64,000 bases of DNA from Cyanobacteria bacterium SBLK (GTDB taxonomy: Bacteria; Cyanobacteriota; Cyanobacteriia; Cyanobacteriales; Spirulinaceae): assembly GCA_017746715.1 (NCBI GenBank), contig JAGHZQ010000083.1, positions 1 to 64,000 on the forward strand, read 5' to 3'. The translations under genes were made by a program, and so were the position numbers. Of the stretch, positions 24,737-33,032 are shown in pieces. The notes beneath the pieces are model-generated. The model was not told the origin of the DNA and did no database searches. It saw nothing but the letters and a program-made list of their open reading frames with translations. How positions within the stretch are numbered: the stretch's first letter is position 1; each line of letters begins with the position of its first letter.

Positions 24737-26164
24737 CTAACCCAACTCGAAGGGATTCGATTTTAAGTAATTTTGTAAGATGGGAGTGAGAGAAAAGTAT
24801 TTAATTTCCTCTTTTTGTTGGCTTTCCAAACAGAAACGATGTTGTAAGGATTGCAAGATATTTAAAAACTCTGCGAGATGAATTCCACTTTTTGACATCA
24901 GTTTGCCGATAGGTAAAGAGACATTTTTTCCCTTAAAAGTTTGTAGGATTTTTCTCTCCGATTCTGACAAGCGATCGAGGTGTTGTTCTATTTTTTCTTT
25001 GAGATTGCTTCCTAAAAAATGCTCTGAGTATGCCATAAATTGGCTGATATCCCCATCGAAAAGCTCTTGGATGAGAATGGCAGTTTCTTGTAATTGTAAA
25101 AGATTGCCTTGACAAGTATCAATCAGGTTTTGCCAGTTTCTTTCATCACTTAATTCTTTTTCGTGGAAGAGAGCGATCGCGGCTGCTTTTGAGCCTGTTA
25201 ATTCGAGGGAACGAATAGGACTTTTCCCTCTTTCCCATTGAGATATCTCTTTGGGTTTTTCGCGACTGCATAGCAAGAGACAACTTTGATGAGAAGCAAG
25301 GGTAAAGAGTTCGAATAAAAGTTGATATTTCTTATTTTTTTTGGGATAAGTTCCGGCTAGTTCGTGGGGAGCAAAGACGTGCTGAAAATTATCAAAAATG
25401 AGCAAACAATTCTGTTGATGGAGCGCTTTATTCAGACTATAGAGGTGGTTTCCTACGCTACGAGAAGAATCGGATTGACCTGTCAGAGATTCTACGATGT
25501 TTGCGAGGAGTTCGTGTAATGGCAGATCGATGTGAAGGCTGCGATAGAGAATAATATCAAAGTGAGGTTTTACCTGTTCTGCTAGTTTTAGGCTGAGGGT
25601 AGTTTTGCCAATACCGGGTAATCCGAGAATAGTAATGAGGCGATCGCGCTCTTCGAGAATCCAGTGTTTCAGCGTATTGAGTTCTTCTTCTCTACCATAA
25701 CAATTAGAACATTTAGGGGCAGTTTCCCGGTAAGGTTTATCGGGTTTTGAGGTCGATTTTTCTGGATATTGAGGGTCAGAACCAATATTGATCGTAACAT
25801 CTTGAAAAACTGAGTCAAACACATTCTGAAGAGTTGATGCAGAATCTCGTGAGTCAAAAACATTCTGATGAGGAGTTAATGAAGAATTATCTTTAATTTT
25901 CGCATCAATATCAAGTTTTTCAATAACTATTTTAAAATTCTTTTTATTGATTTCCGTGCCTAAAATTTCGGAAAACTCCGACCATAATTTTGCACCAACA
26001 ATACTCACATATTTCGATGTGTAATTGGTTTTGTCGGCAATTTTCTCATATTCGCAATCTTTTAAGGTTCCCCTGATAATTTCTTTCTCTAAATCGCTTA
26101 AAGATTTGTCTCGATGTTCTAAAAGTAAGCGATCGGCAAATTCTATGACTTCTTTCGTATTCAT
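24737..26164 (-). CDS. STAND (NB-ARC-type) NTPase with N-terminal HTH-like domain, no sensor repeats
   Basis: 475 residues. The first 85 (VIEFADRLLLEHRDKSLSDLEKEIIRG..YTSKYVSIVGAKLW) match the helical domain at the head of many cyanobacterial NB-ARC/WD40 proteins. A linker with a short repeat (NVFDSxxS) follows, then YGREEELNTLKHWI and the P-loop ILGLPGIGKTTLS (about 179-191), LLIFDNFQHVF (Walker B-like) and LLLCSREKP. The winged-helix segment ends the protein. The WD40 or TPR sensor expected in this class is absent, so it is short. A role in signalling or defence is plausible but unproven. Confidence 0.8.
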   Translation of the reverse strand: MNTKEVIEFADRLLLEHRDKSLSDLEKEIIRGTLKDCEYEKIADKTNYTSKYVSIVGAKLWSEFSEILGTEINKKNFKIVIEKLDIDAKIKDNSSLTPHQNVFDSRDSASTLQNVFDSVFQDVTINIGSDPQYPEKSTSKPDKPYRETAPKCSNCYGREEELNTLKHWILEERDRLITILGLPGIGKTTLSLKLAEQVKPHFDIILYRSLHIDLPLHELLANIVESLTGQSDSSRSVGNHLYSLNKALHQQNCLLIFDNFQHVFAPHELAGTYPKKNKKYQLLFELFTLASHQSCLLLCSREKPKEISQWERGKSPIRSLELTGSKAAAIALFHEKELSDERNWQNLIDTCQGNLLQLQETAILIQELFDGDISQFMAYSEHFLGSNLKEKIEQHLDRLSESERKILQTFKGKNVSLPIGKLMSKSGIHLAEFLNILQSLQHRFCLESQQKEEIKYFSLTPILQNYLKSNPFELG

Positions 26165-26218
26165 TGCACTTCTCGAGATCGGTTTGACGACATTATATCT
26201 GATGAACGTACATTTCTA

Positions 26219-26385
26219 GGGTGTATCCCAAATTTGTAAATTCCCCCTAACTCCTAGGATGCTTTGGACTGCATACCCCACCAAGAACTCAAGTTCTTGG
26301 CTCATAGCTCAAGCAGGCTGAAGCCAGCTAAACCCCAAGAAATCTTAACCTGCTCGAGCAGGTTTAAGCTATCAGCCTAGGGTTT
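26219..26385. repeat. degenerate dispersed repeat related to the element at 30764-31062
   Basis: It begins GGGTGTATCCCAA, 11 of 13 bases like the terminal repeat of the 30.8-kb element. It contains the same AAGAACTCAAGTTCTTGGCT hairpin and CAGGCTGAAGCCAGCTAAA motif, plus ACCTGCTCGAGCAGGT. No matching right end was found, so it is probably an old or truncated copy. It fills the gap between tsaE and the STAND gene. Confidence 0.55.
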
Positions 26386-26392
26386 GAACTTT

Positions 26393-26824
26393 TCACATTT
26401 CGACAGAATTAAAACGAACATTTCTAGCGCGATCGCCGGCAAGTTCGAGATAAATTTCTAAATAACTTGGCGGTTTGTATGGCAAACGTTGCGCCCATTC
26501 AATCGCCGTAATCCCCGGAGTCACCTCAATGCCTTCCCAATACATTTCCGGGTTAATTTCCATCGCCTCCGCAGGATTTAAACGATATAAATCCAAATGA
26601 TAAAGAGGCAAGCGTCCCTCAAAATACTCGTTAATTAACGTAAAAGTCGGGCTAACAATGGGATCGCCAATGCCCAACCCCTCCCCGATTCCTTGTACCA
26701 AAGTCGTCTTTCCCGCCCCCAAATCGCCAAAGAGAAGAAGGGTCGTATTAGCAGGTAAAGATCGCCCTAACTCTCGCCCCCATTCTAAAGTTGCTGCTGC
26801 ATCCTTTAACGTTAAACTTTCCAT
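26393..26824 (-). CDS. tsaE: tRNA threonylcarbamoyladenosine biosynthesis protein TsaE
   Basis: 143 residues. P-loop FGDLGAGKTTLVQGIGEGLG (about 33-52), VSPTFTLINEYFEGRLPLYHLDLYRL and ITAIEWAQRLP are diagnostic. TsaE is the ATPase that, with TsaB and TsaD, resets the enzyme making t6A37 on ANN-decoding tRNAs. Its ATG (26824) overlaps the TAA of the yvcK-like gene as TAATG, so the two are translationally coupled. Confidence 0.95.
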   Translation of the reverse strand: MESLTLKDAAATLEWGRELGRSLPANTTLLLFGDLGAGKTTLVQGIGEGLGIGDPIVSPTFTLINEYFEGRLPLYHLDLYRLNPAEAMEINPEMYWEGIEVTPGITAIEWAQRLPYKPPSYLEIYLELAGDRARNVRFNSVEM

Positions 26825-28182
26825 TACAATTCGGGAAATTTAAACCCGTGAGTCCGACCGTACCAGCGTAATAAAACTTTAGCCAATTTGGGGGGATCGT
26901 GGCGCACGTATCCCAAAGCGGGATCCTCATCCATGATATTCGCAAGCACGATCCGCCGTCCCAAATTCGTCACCTCCTCGCGATCCACATAAACGGGATG
27001 GGAGTTATCGTGGGCGTAACGAATGAGAGTTTGTGCCGAAGGAGAACGACCGTGAACCACTACTGCATCGAATAAACGGCGATCGCAAACCCGATCGATC
27101 GCCCGGATGTGATCGGCGACAGTATAACCATCGGTTTCTCCGGGTTGGGTCATGATATTGCAAACATAGATACGCGGTACCTTCGTATTGGCGATCGCGT
27201 TGCAGATTTCGGGAACGAGTAAATTAGGAATCACGCTAGTATAAAGACTCCCCGGACCCATAACGATAAAATCCGCCTCCTCAATTGCTTTAATAACCGC
27301 AGGAAGAGCGGGGGGATTTTCCGGAATGCACCCCACTCGCAGGATTTTCCCCTTTGCTTCGGGAATGTTAGACTCTCCTTCTACTCGCCGTCCGTCGGCA
27401 AATTCCGCCCACAGTCGCACATCCGAGAGCGTTGCAGGCAAAACCCGCCCTTTCACCGCCAAAACCTTCGAACTCGCCGCGATCGCCCGCTCCAAATCTC
27501 CCGTGATTTCACTCATGGCCGTGAGAAATAAGTTCCCGAAACTGTGACCCGACAAACCATCTCCGGCATTAAAGCGATACTGAAATAACTCCGTTAATAA
27601 CTTTTCTTCCGCCGCCAATGCCGCAACGCAATTGCGAATATCCCCCGGAGGAAGCACGCCAATTTCTCGGCGCAAGCGTCCGGAGGAGCCGCCATCGTCC
27701 GCTACCGTCACGATCGCGGTAATATTGGCGCTATACTCCTTTAATCCCCTCAACAGGGTCGATAGCCCCGTTCCTCCCCCAATGGCAACGATTTTCGGTC
27801 CCCGGTTCAAGCGACGAGAAGCGGTCAGCACATCGATCAATTCTTCATCGCTTTCTGGCTTGAGGACTTCGCTAATCGTCCCAAAACTGCGACTTTGCCC
27901 CCAAAACACGAGAAACAGCCCCGCAGCAACTGCAAGGGGTCCCGATATATAACTGGGAAGGAAACGGGCGATCGCTTCTAAAATATCGGAAATGAGCGCC
28001 ATTAAACGGTAAATGGGAGTCAAACCCACCCAAATCGAAAGTCCCAAAACCGTGCAAAGAATTCCGGTTACGCTGATAAATAACCAACGTTTGATGAAGA
28101 GACCGGGGGCCAGCCATTTAAACCAATGATTTAAGCGTTTGGGGGTTTTGCGACTCACGGCCGCCCAACTTGATTTTTCCAT
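26824..28182 (-). CDS. yvcK: YvcK/CofD-family (gluconeogenesis factor) protein with N-terminal membrane part
   Basis: 452 residues. The catalytic-fold domain (about 125-445) shows AIGGGTGLSTLLRGLKEYS, TVADDGGSSGRLRREIGVLPPGDIRNCVAAL, SGHSFGNLFLTAM and FIVMGPGSLYTSVIPNLLVP. All are signatures of YvcK, a UDP-sugar-binding regulator of carbon flux and cell shape, related to CofD. Two hydrophobic segments precede it (about 32-55 and 78-100), the usual cyanobacterial form, placing it at the membrane. The start is the ATG at 28182. It is coupled to tsaE by TAATG. Confidence 0.92.
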   Translation of the reverse strand: MEKSSWAAVSRKTPKRLNHWFKWLAPGLFIKRWLFISVTGILCTVLGLSIWVGLTPIYRLMALISDILEAIARFLPSYISGPLAVAAGLFLVFWGQSRSFGTISEVLKPESDEELIDVLTASRRLNRGPKIVAIGGGTGLSTLLRGLKEYSANITAIVTVADDGGSSGRLRREIGVLPPGDIRNCVAALAAEEKLLTELFQYRFNAGDGLSGHSFGNLFLTAMSEITGDLERAIAASSKVLAVKGRVLPATLSDVRLWAEFADGRRVEGESNIPEAKGKILRVGCIPENPPALPAVIKAIEEADFIVMGPGSLYTSVIPNLLVPEICNAIANTKVPRIYVCNIMTQPGETDGYTVADHIRAIDRVCDRRLFDAVVVHGRSPSAQTLIRYAHDNSHPVYVDREEVTNLGRRIVLANIMDEDPALGYVRHDPPKLAKVLLRWYGRTHGFKFPEL

Positions 28183-28360
28183 TTCGATCTTAAAAATAAA
28201 GGGTTTTGTTATGGGTTATTGTCTTAAACAGAAACGATCGCGGTTATTCTACCAATTTCGACGAGCGATCGCCCGCAGCGATCGCCTAGAGCAGTACGGT
28301 TGTTAAAGTGGCCTGAAAGGTATAAAGTTCTCTTGTACTGCACTCGAGCAAATAGTTTTG

Positions 28361-28837
28361 ATGCGAATTTTAGGACTCGATCCCGGTTTGGCGAGTTTGG
28401 GGTTTGGCGCGATCGCAATTCCTTCACAGGAGAAGGAAACAACAGTACAATTGTTAGAGTTTGGCATTATTGAAACCGAGGCAAAAACGCCTTTTGGTCA
28501 ACGTCTTTGTACGATCTACGAGGACTTGCAGGAGTTGATCCGGGAAGTTCGCCCGGATTTAGTCGCGATTGAAAAATTATTCTTTTATCGCATGGGCAAT
28601 ACTATCGCCGTAGCACAAGCAAGGGGAGTTATTATGCTAGTCTTAGGGCAGGCAAAATTGCCCTATGTCGAGTTTACCCCCGGCCAAGTGAAGCAATCTT
28701 TAACGGGATACGGCAATGCCAACAAAGAGGATATCAAGGAAGCCGTCGCCAGAGAATTGAATTTAGAATATTTGCCTCAACCCGATGATGCTGCCGATGC
28801 GATCGCCGTTGCTTTAACCGCTTATTTTACAAACTAA
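28361..28837 (+). CDS. ruvC: Holliday junction resolvase RuvC
   Basis: 158 residues. The acidic catalytic set is visible: Asp in ILGLDPGLASLGFG, Glu in AIEKLFFYRMGNTI and the DDAADAIAVA motif near the end. RuvC cuts Holliday junctions moved by RuvAB in recombinational repair. The start is taken at ATG 28361; a TTG one codon earlier is the alternative. It converges with the SRPBCC gene, with 3 bp between stops, and is divergent from yvcK. Confidence 0.94.
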   Translation: MRILGLDPGLASLGFGAIAIPSQEKETTVQLLEFGIIETEAKTPFGQRLCTIYEDLQELIREVRPDLVAIEKLFFYRMGNTIAVAQARGVIMLVLGQAKLPYVEFTPGQVKQSLTGYGNANKEDIKEAVARELNLEYLPQPDDAADAIAVALTAYFTN

Positions 28838-28840
28838 TAT

Positions 28841-29302
28841 TTAGCGATATTCTCTACGATTTTCACACTCTCGTTGAGTGACTTCGTGACGGTAGCGAAA
28901 CATATCTCGCAAGCGTTCTTCAACAAACCAGCCGGCGAGAAGTTCCGAAACAGGAGCCAAGGGCATTTCATAGGCGATCGCATCGGTGAGACGAGTTTTA
29001 CCGTCTTCCTCGCGAAATTCATGCCGATGAGTCCAATGTTGCATCGGTCCTTCGGCCTGTATATCTACAAATAGTTTATAGCGATTGCATTCGATATGAC
29101 GTGCCAGCCATTTTACCGGCAAGATACCCAGATAAATTGTAAATTCACTAATACTCCCAACATCCAAGCCACCTTCCCGACGAACGACCTCCACCGGTTG
29201 CCAAGGTGGGGTCAAGATTTGCAAAATATCCGATCTTTCGTGAAATGTCCAGACCGTTTCAACAGAAGCATTGATGAGGCTTGAATAGGTGAAATTTAAC
29301 AT
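28841..29302 (-). CDS. SRPBCC-family (START-like) ligand-binding protein
   Basis: 153 residues with the helix-grip layout of polyketide cyclase/SRPBCC proteins: FTYSSLINASVETVWTFHERSDILQILTPPWQPVEVV at the start, HRHEFREEDGKTRLTDAIAYEMPLAPVSELL, and a long C-terminal helix (VEERLRDMFRYRHEVTQRECEN). Members bind hydrophobic ligands; the ligand here is unknown. ATG at 29302. Confidence 0.88.
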   Translation of the reverse strand: MLNFTYSSLINASVETVWTFHERSDILQILTPPWQPVEVVRREGGLDVGSISEFTIYLGILPVKWLARHIECNRYKLFVDIQAEGPMQHWTHRHEFREEDGKTRLTDAIAYEMPLAPVSELLAGWFVEERLRDMFRYRHEVTQRECENRREYR

Positions 29303-29324
29303 TGTTTTGCTCGATTTTTGTTCT

Positions 29325-29400
29325 CTATATTTCTAACAAAGTTTCTGCTAGTTTATCGGCAATTCCTTCAATCCAAGTCTCATCCTTTTTCGTGTAACTG
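29325..29400 (-). pseudogene. displaced copy of the 3' end of the CCB gene
   Basis: Bases 29341-29400 are identical at 59 of 60 positions to 31141-31200, the end of the CCB2/CCB4-like gene, in the same orientation and exactly 1800 bp away. Read in frame it gives the last ~20 residues (..ETWIEGIADKLAETL) but then ends LEI-stop at 29325, whereas the intact gene ends FTYEQF. Homology stops abruptly after 29400. It is a fragment, not a gene. Confidence 0.85.
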
Positions 29401-29488
29401 CATAGATGTAGTAGCACATCCATCTTAATTTGTTGGGTAAGGCGATCGCTGAAAACCTTGTAAAATGAGATTGAAAGAGTTCAGACTA

Positions 29489-29997
29489 CTGGCGTGACAC
29501 GACTAATTTAGTGTAATAGAATTAGAGGAATCCCCTTCTTCAAAAACAGGATACAAATGTTTGAGTTTAACGCGGGCATCCTCGGTGGAAAAGAGCCAAA
29601 TTACTTTCGATTTCTTTTCATTACGCTCTTGTTGCCAAGCGAGAAGCTCGCATTCGAGTTCAGTCGGAGTAGCGATCCGTCGATCCAGACATTGTTGGGA
29701 CAAAACACTATTCTAAATATCTTCGCCGAATTCTTCCTACCGTGTTGCTATGTATGTTTAAAGCCGTCGCAATTTCTCCATCTGTCCATTTTTTCGGCGC
29801 TTGCTCTCCCTCATCTGACATTAGGAGTATCTGAGCGTGAATGATTTTTTTGGCACTGCTGTAACCATTGCGACTCACTTCTTCGAGTCTTTTACGTTCC
29901 TCGGCACTCAGCAAAATTTTGTCCCGTCTTCCTCGGCCCATTTCTTCTACCTCAATCACTTCTTTTCTATTCTACTCTTTTAGCGATGTCACGCCAG
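29489..29997 (-). mobile_element. IS630-family element with a large internal deletion
   Basis: The ends are CTGGCGTGACA (29489-29499) and its exact complement TGTCACGCCAG (29987-29997), each flanked by the TA dinucleotide that IS630/Tc1 elements duplicate. Length is about 509 bp, where intact members are about 1.1 kb. Inside are only the first and last parts of the transposase gene. It cannot move on its own but could be mobilised in trans. Only the inner end of the terminal repeats has decayed. Confidence 0.88.
29503..29959 (-). pseudogene. IS630 transposase remnant lacking the catalytic core
   Basis: The N-terminal part (29708-29959, 83 residues) has the helix-turn-helix of the family (LSAEERKRLEEVSRNG.., WTDGEIATALNIHSNTVGRIRRRYLE) and stops at TAG. 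The C-terminal part (29503-29703) has the family end CLDRRIATPTELECELLAWQ and WLFSTEDARVKLKHLYP. About 600 bp encoding the DDE catalytic region are missing, with the junction near 29704-29710. Confidence 0.9.
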
Positions 29998-30000
29998 TAG

Positions 30001-30075
30001 GTTGGGTAGAACGAAGTGAAACCCAACAAAACCTTGACAGTGTTGGGTTTCGTGCCTCAACCCAGCCTACAATAA
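30001..30075. repeat. dispersed GTTGGGT repeat next to the IS630 remnant
   Basis: gttgggtagaacgaagtgaaacccaac .. gtgttgggtttcgtgcctcaacccagcctac, the same family as at 22409-22480. It lies between the IS630 right end and a second near-identical IS end (TGTCACGCCAC-TA at 30092-30104). Confidence 0.75.
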
Positions 30076-30243
30076 TATACCATTTATGCTGTGTCACGCC
30101 ACTACGACATTAAAGTCAATGCTATAAATCTTGTAAACTTTAGTGAATTTTTTCGATTCAACTTGCACATCTTCTTGAGAATAATTACAATACTGACAAC
30201 TTATTTATTCCAACACAAAAAAATAGAGGAGCTTGTAACATTT

Positions 30244-30621
30244 ATGAAAATCTCGCGAATCTTATCACTTTTACTTGGAACGCTTGCCACAACAACTCTA
30301 ACTCTCGTAGGAACTACCGAAGTTTCACAAGCGGGGAATAATGGTCAACAATTGCTAATTGAAGCTCCTTACCATCGTTATGTTAAAGTTACTGGTAGAA
30401 ACCAGAGCGGACGATACGTTACGTGGACGGCATCGACAAACAGTAGCGGAGGTATCAATGTCACAACACACAATTGGTGGTGGAAAGGTAAAATAACAGT
30501 AACAGTATCAAATCCTATCCATCGTGACTACAGCAACTACCGCTGTACAAGAACAATTCCAAAAATTTCAGTTTTCAACCGTTATTATGTAAGATGCCCT
30601 AACATCAGGCTCGCCAGATAA
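30244..30621 (+). CDS. small secreted protein
   Basis: 125 residues. A clear signal peptide covers residues 1-31 (basic KISR, hydrophobic ILSLLLGTLATTTLTLV, cleavage near SQA-GN). The mature part (about 95 residues) is beta-rich with aromatic and Thr/Ser residues (YVTWTASTNSSGGINVTTHNWWWKGKITVTV) and two Cys (YRCTRT, VRCPN) that could form a disulfide. No family recognised. The start is the ATG at 30244, with GAGGAG 12 bases before it. The gene lies inside a mobile-element-rich stretch between the two copies of the CCB 3' end and may be an accessory gene. Confidence 0.65.
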   Translation: MKISRILSLLLGTLATTTLTLVGTTEVSQAGNNGQQLLIEAPYHRYVKVTGRNQSGRYVTWTASTNSSGGINVTTHNWWWKGKITVTVSNPIHRDYSNYRCTRTIPKISVFNRYYVRCPNIRLAR

Positions 30622-30763
30622 TTTATTTTTTCTTCTAATATGAGTATTTTGAGTTTTAAGTCACATTTAATAATGTGATGCTCGAAATACTCATTTTCTT
30701 CTAACAATTAAGTTTTATGAGTCTAACTTGTCCTCAATATTCTAATATTTATAATCCACATTC

Positions 30764-31062
30764 GGGTGCATCTCAATTTTGCAAAGTCCCAAGAATTCAA
30801 ATTCTTGGCTTAAAACTAAAGCCAGCTAAAGCAGGCTAGAATAAGTAGGTGTCTAGATTTAATTGCATACCCGTAATTTAGCATTTCCTACGATCGCAGA
30901 TTTTCAGAAGAATTGCTATGCAATTCTTCTTGGATACCTACTTATCACCGTTATATTAACCCGTTTTAACGGGTTTTCGCTTTCAGTGCTCGACTGAGCG
31001 TTGCCGAAGTCCTTGGATTTGAATCCAAGGCTAATATAGATTTACATTTTTGAGATGCACCC
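30764..31062. mobile_element. MITE-like non-autonomous element with 13-bp inverted ends and 8-bp target duplication
   Basis: The ends GGGTGCATCTCAA (30764-30776) and TTGAGATGCACCC (31050-31062) are perfect inverted repeats. They are flanked on both sides by CCACATTC (30756-30763 and 31063-31070), a direct repeat of the size made by several transposase families. The 299-bp interior has no gene but many hairpins: AGAAGAATTGC/GCAATTCTTCT (30906-30930), ATAAGTAGGT (30841-30850) with ACCTACTTAT (30936-30945), AACCCGTTTTAACGGGTT and CCTTGGATTTGAATCCAAGG. The parent transposase is not in the window. Confidence 0.88.
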
Positions 31063-31115
31063 CCACATTCAGCTTTGTTGTCAAAAATAAGTAGCTAATC
31101 AACCCTTCTTTTCAG

Positions 31116-31766
31116 TCAAAATTGTTCGTACGTGAATAAAGTTTCTGCCAGTTTATCGGCAATTCCTTCAATCCAAGTCTCATCCTTTTTCGTGTAACTG
31201 CGAGGTGCATTTGCCCCTAAAATTAATACGCCTTCACTCCCTACAGGCTGACAGATAATCCCCTGAGTATTTTCGGGTAAATAATCGAATTCAATGCGAC
31301 CGGGATAAACCTTGAGATCGACTAAATAAACGGGTTTTTGCTTTTCGAGAACGCGCTTTAAAATTGCCCCCGGATTGACTTCTTTTTGCTCTGGAAAGAT
31401 CCCTCGTCGCATTAATACTTTCCCTTGATAATAAAAAATAATAACTTTCGTTACCGTATTCGTCAGTAATAAATGAGAGAGCCATGCCAACTCAATTTTA
31501 AGATTATCGGGTAACGTTGCTTCTAATTCAAACCCTTCTTTGCCGAGTAACTCGACCACCTCGGGCGATCGCGGTTGTACCTGCTGCCAAATCAACCCGA
31601 CTAAAATCAACAACGCACTCAGAAAAATTCCCAAAGCATCAGAACGAGATTGCGTTGAGGTGAGTTCTATGGTTAGCGATCGATTGATAACCAGTAAAAT
31701 TCCCCCCAAACTACCCGCAACTAGGGGCAGTAAACGTAAAATGCGATTGGGATCGGATTTGGCCAT
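31116..31766 (-). CDS. cofactor assembly of complex C subunit B (CCB2/CCB4-like)
   Basis: 216 residues. Two N-terminal hydrophobic segments (LLPLVAGSLGGILLVI, ALGIFLSALLILVGLIW) are followed by a soluble GAF-like domain (KVIIFYYQGKVLMRRGIF, GIICQPVGSEGVLILGANAPRSYTKKDETWIEGIADKLAETL). This is the layout of cyanobacterial CCB2/CCB4 homologues, which help attach haem ci to cytochrome b6 in the cytochrome b6f complex. It sits in the thylakoid or plasma membrane. The last residues (FTYEQF) differ from the displaced copy 1.8 kb away (LEI), so the true ancestral C-terminus is uncertain. ATG at 31766. Confidence 0.85.
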   Translation of the reverse strand: MAKSDPNRILRLLPLVAGSLGGILLVINRSLTIELTSTQSRSDALGIFLSALLILVGLIWQQVQPRSPEVVELLGKEGFELEATLPDNLKIELAWLSHLLLTNTVTKVIIFYYQGKVLMRRGIFPEQKEVNPGAILKRVLEKQKPVYLVDLKVYPGRIEFDYLPENTQGIICQPVGSEGVLILGANAPRSYTKKDETWIEGIADKLAETLFTYEQF

Positions 31767-32040
31767 GTTTGGATAAAATAGGGGTTGAAAGAGGCGATCT
31801 CGTAGCGTGGCTTTAGTGGTATTGCTTAAAAAGATTTATGACCCCACAAGACAAATCTGAAATTCTTTAAGAACTTCACCGAAATCCTTGTAACGACTGA
31901 ACCCCATTTTGGTTCCTTCCTAGGAAAACTCATTACGTTCACTATAACGCGATCGCAATCTTGAAAAATGCGATCGCTTATCGGCAATCCTTACTTCAGC
32001 AAAGATGATAATTTTGAATTGATAATTTTGAATTTTGAAT

Positions 32041-32772
32041 TCAAAACTCTTCTCCCAGTTCGAGAATGCGCTGAAACAAATACCCCGTTCCCCGTGCCGT
32101 GAGAATTAATTCCGGATTGCTGGGATCGTCTTCCAATTTAGCCCGCAAGCGAGAAATATGAACGTCTACCACGCGAGTATCGACATGACGTTCGGGAGTA
32201 TACCCCCAGACTTCCTGCAAAATTTCCGATCGCGAGAATGCTTCCCCAGAACGACTCACCAATAATTCCAATAAACTAAACTCCATTCCCGTCAAGCGAA
32301 TGCGTTCGTCTCCCTTGTAAACTTGCCTCTTATTGGTATCGATCCGAATCGAACCCACTTGAATCACGCCAGAACTGGGAATCCCAGAACCGCCATTTTT
32401 ATCCACCCGTCGCAGCACCGAACGAATTCTCGCCTCTAACTCTTTGGGAGAAAAAGGCTTGACTACATAATCATCCGCCCCCAATTCCAATCCCGTGATG
32501 CGATCGGCTACATCTCCCAAAGCCGTTAGCATGATAATGGGAATATCCGATTCCTTGCGTAATTCTTGGCAAACCCCATAACCATCGAGTTTGGGCATCA
32601 TGACATCGAGGACTACCAGATCCGGTTCCATATTGCGGAAGGTTTCGATCGCCTCTTCCCCATCGGCAGCCGTGACTACATCGTAGCCGATCATGGAAAG
32701 GCGGGTTTCCAAAATCCGACGAATACTGGCTTCGTCATCAACAACCAAAATTCTTTCTTTATGAGTTTCCAA
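32041..32772 (-). CDS. rpaB: OmpR-family response regulator RpaB (Ycf27)
   Basis: 243 residues. The receiver has the full pocket (ILVVDDEASIRRIL, phosphorylated Asp in VVLDVMMPKLDG, Lys in YVVKPFSPKEL). The winged helix (GMEFSLLELLVSRSGEAFSRSEILQEVWGY..VVDVHISRLRAKLEDDPSNPELILTARGTGYLF) is near-identical to the RpaB of other cyanobacteria. RpaB binds HLR1 boxes, controls high-light genes and photosystem genes, and is phosphorylated by NblS (Hik33). The start is a TTG at 32772 with AAGGAG 10 bases upstream; an in-frame stop further up excludes a longer protein. A perfect HLR1 box lies at 885-902 in this window. Confidence 0.96.
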   Translation of the reverse strand: METHKERILVVDDEASIRRILETRLSMIGYDVVTAADGEEAIETFRNMEPDLVVLDVMMPKLDGYGVCQELRKESDIPIIMLTALGDVADRITGLELGADDYVVKPFSPKELEARIRSVLRRVDKNGGSGIPSSGVIQVGSIRIDTNKRQVYKGDERIRLTGMEFSLLELLVSRSGEAFSRSEILQEVWGYTPERHVDTRVVDVHISRLRAKLEDDPSNPELILTARGTGYLFQRILELGEEF

Positions 32773-32819
32773 GGAATTCAGACTCCTTCTCGATCGCGAT
32801 TAAAGATTTTTTTTAAATA

Positions 32820-32845
32820 AGCGTTCGACACGAACGCTATTTTTT
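32820..32845 (+). terminator. hairpin with T-run in the rpaB leader, plus orientation
   Basis: AGCGTTCG (32820-32827), ACA, CGAACGCT (32831-32838), then ATTTTTT. In the plus direction this is a good intrinsic terminator, but no plus-strand gene ends here. It lies 48 bp before the rpaB start and would stop antisense transcription out of rpaB before it reaches radA. On the minus strand it would form a hairpin in the rpaB leader. Confidence 0.65.
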
Positions 32846-33032
32846 GTCTAACTTGTTTTTCTAGAATATCCCCAATCGGTACGATCTCAATCCGCGAGCT
32901 GCTAATTTTAACAATGATTTCGGTACTTTTTTATATTTGCTTAATTGTTAAGATTTGTTTTATTTTTCAAATTTGCTTTAAGAAAATCTGAGTAGGGTTA
33001 AATGATAAGAGAAAGTCCGATCGCGATCTGCT

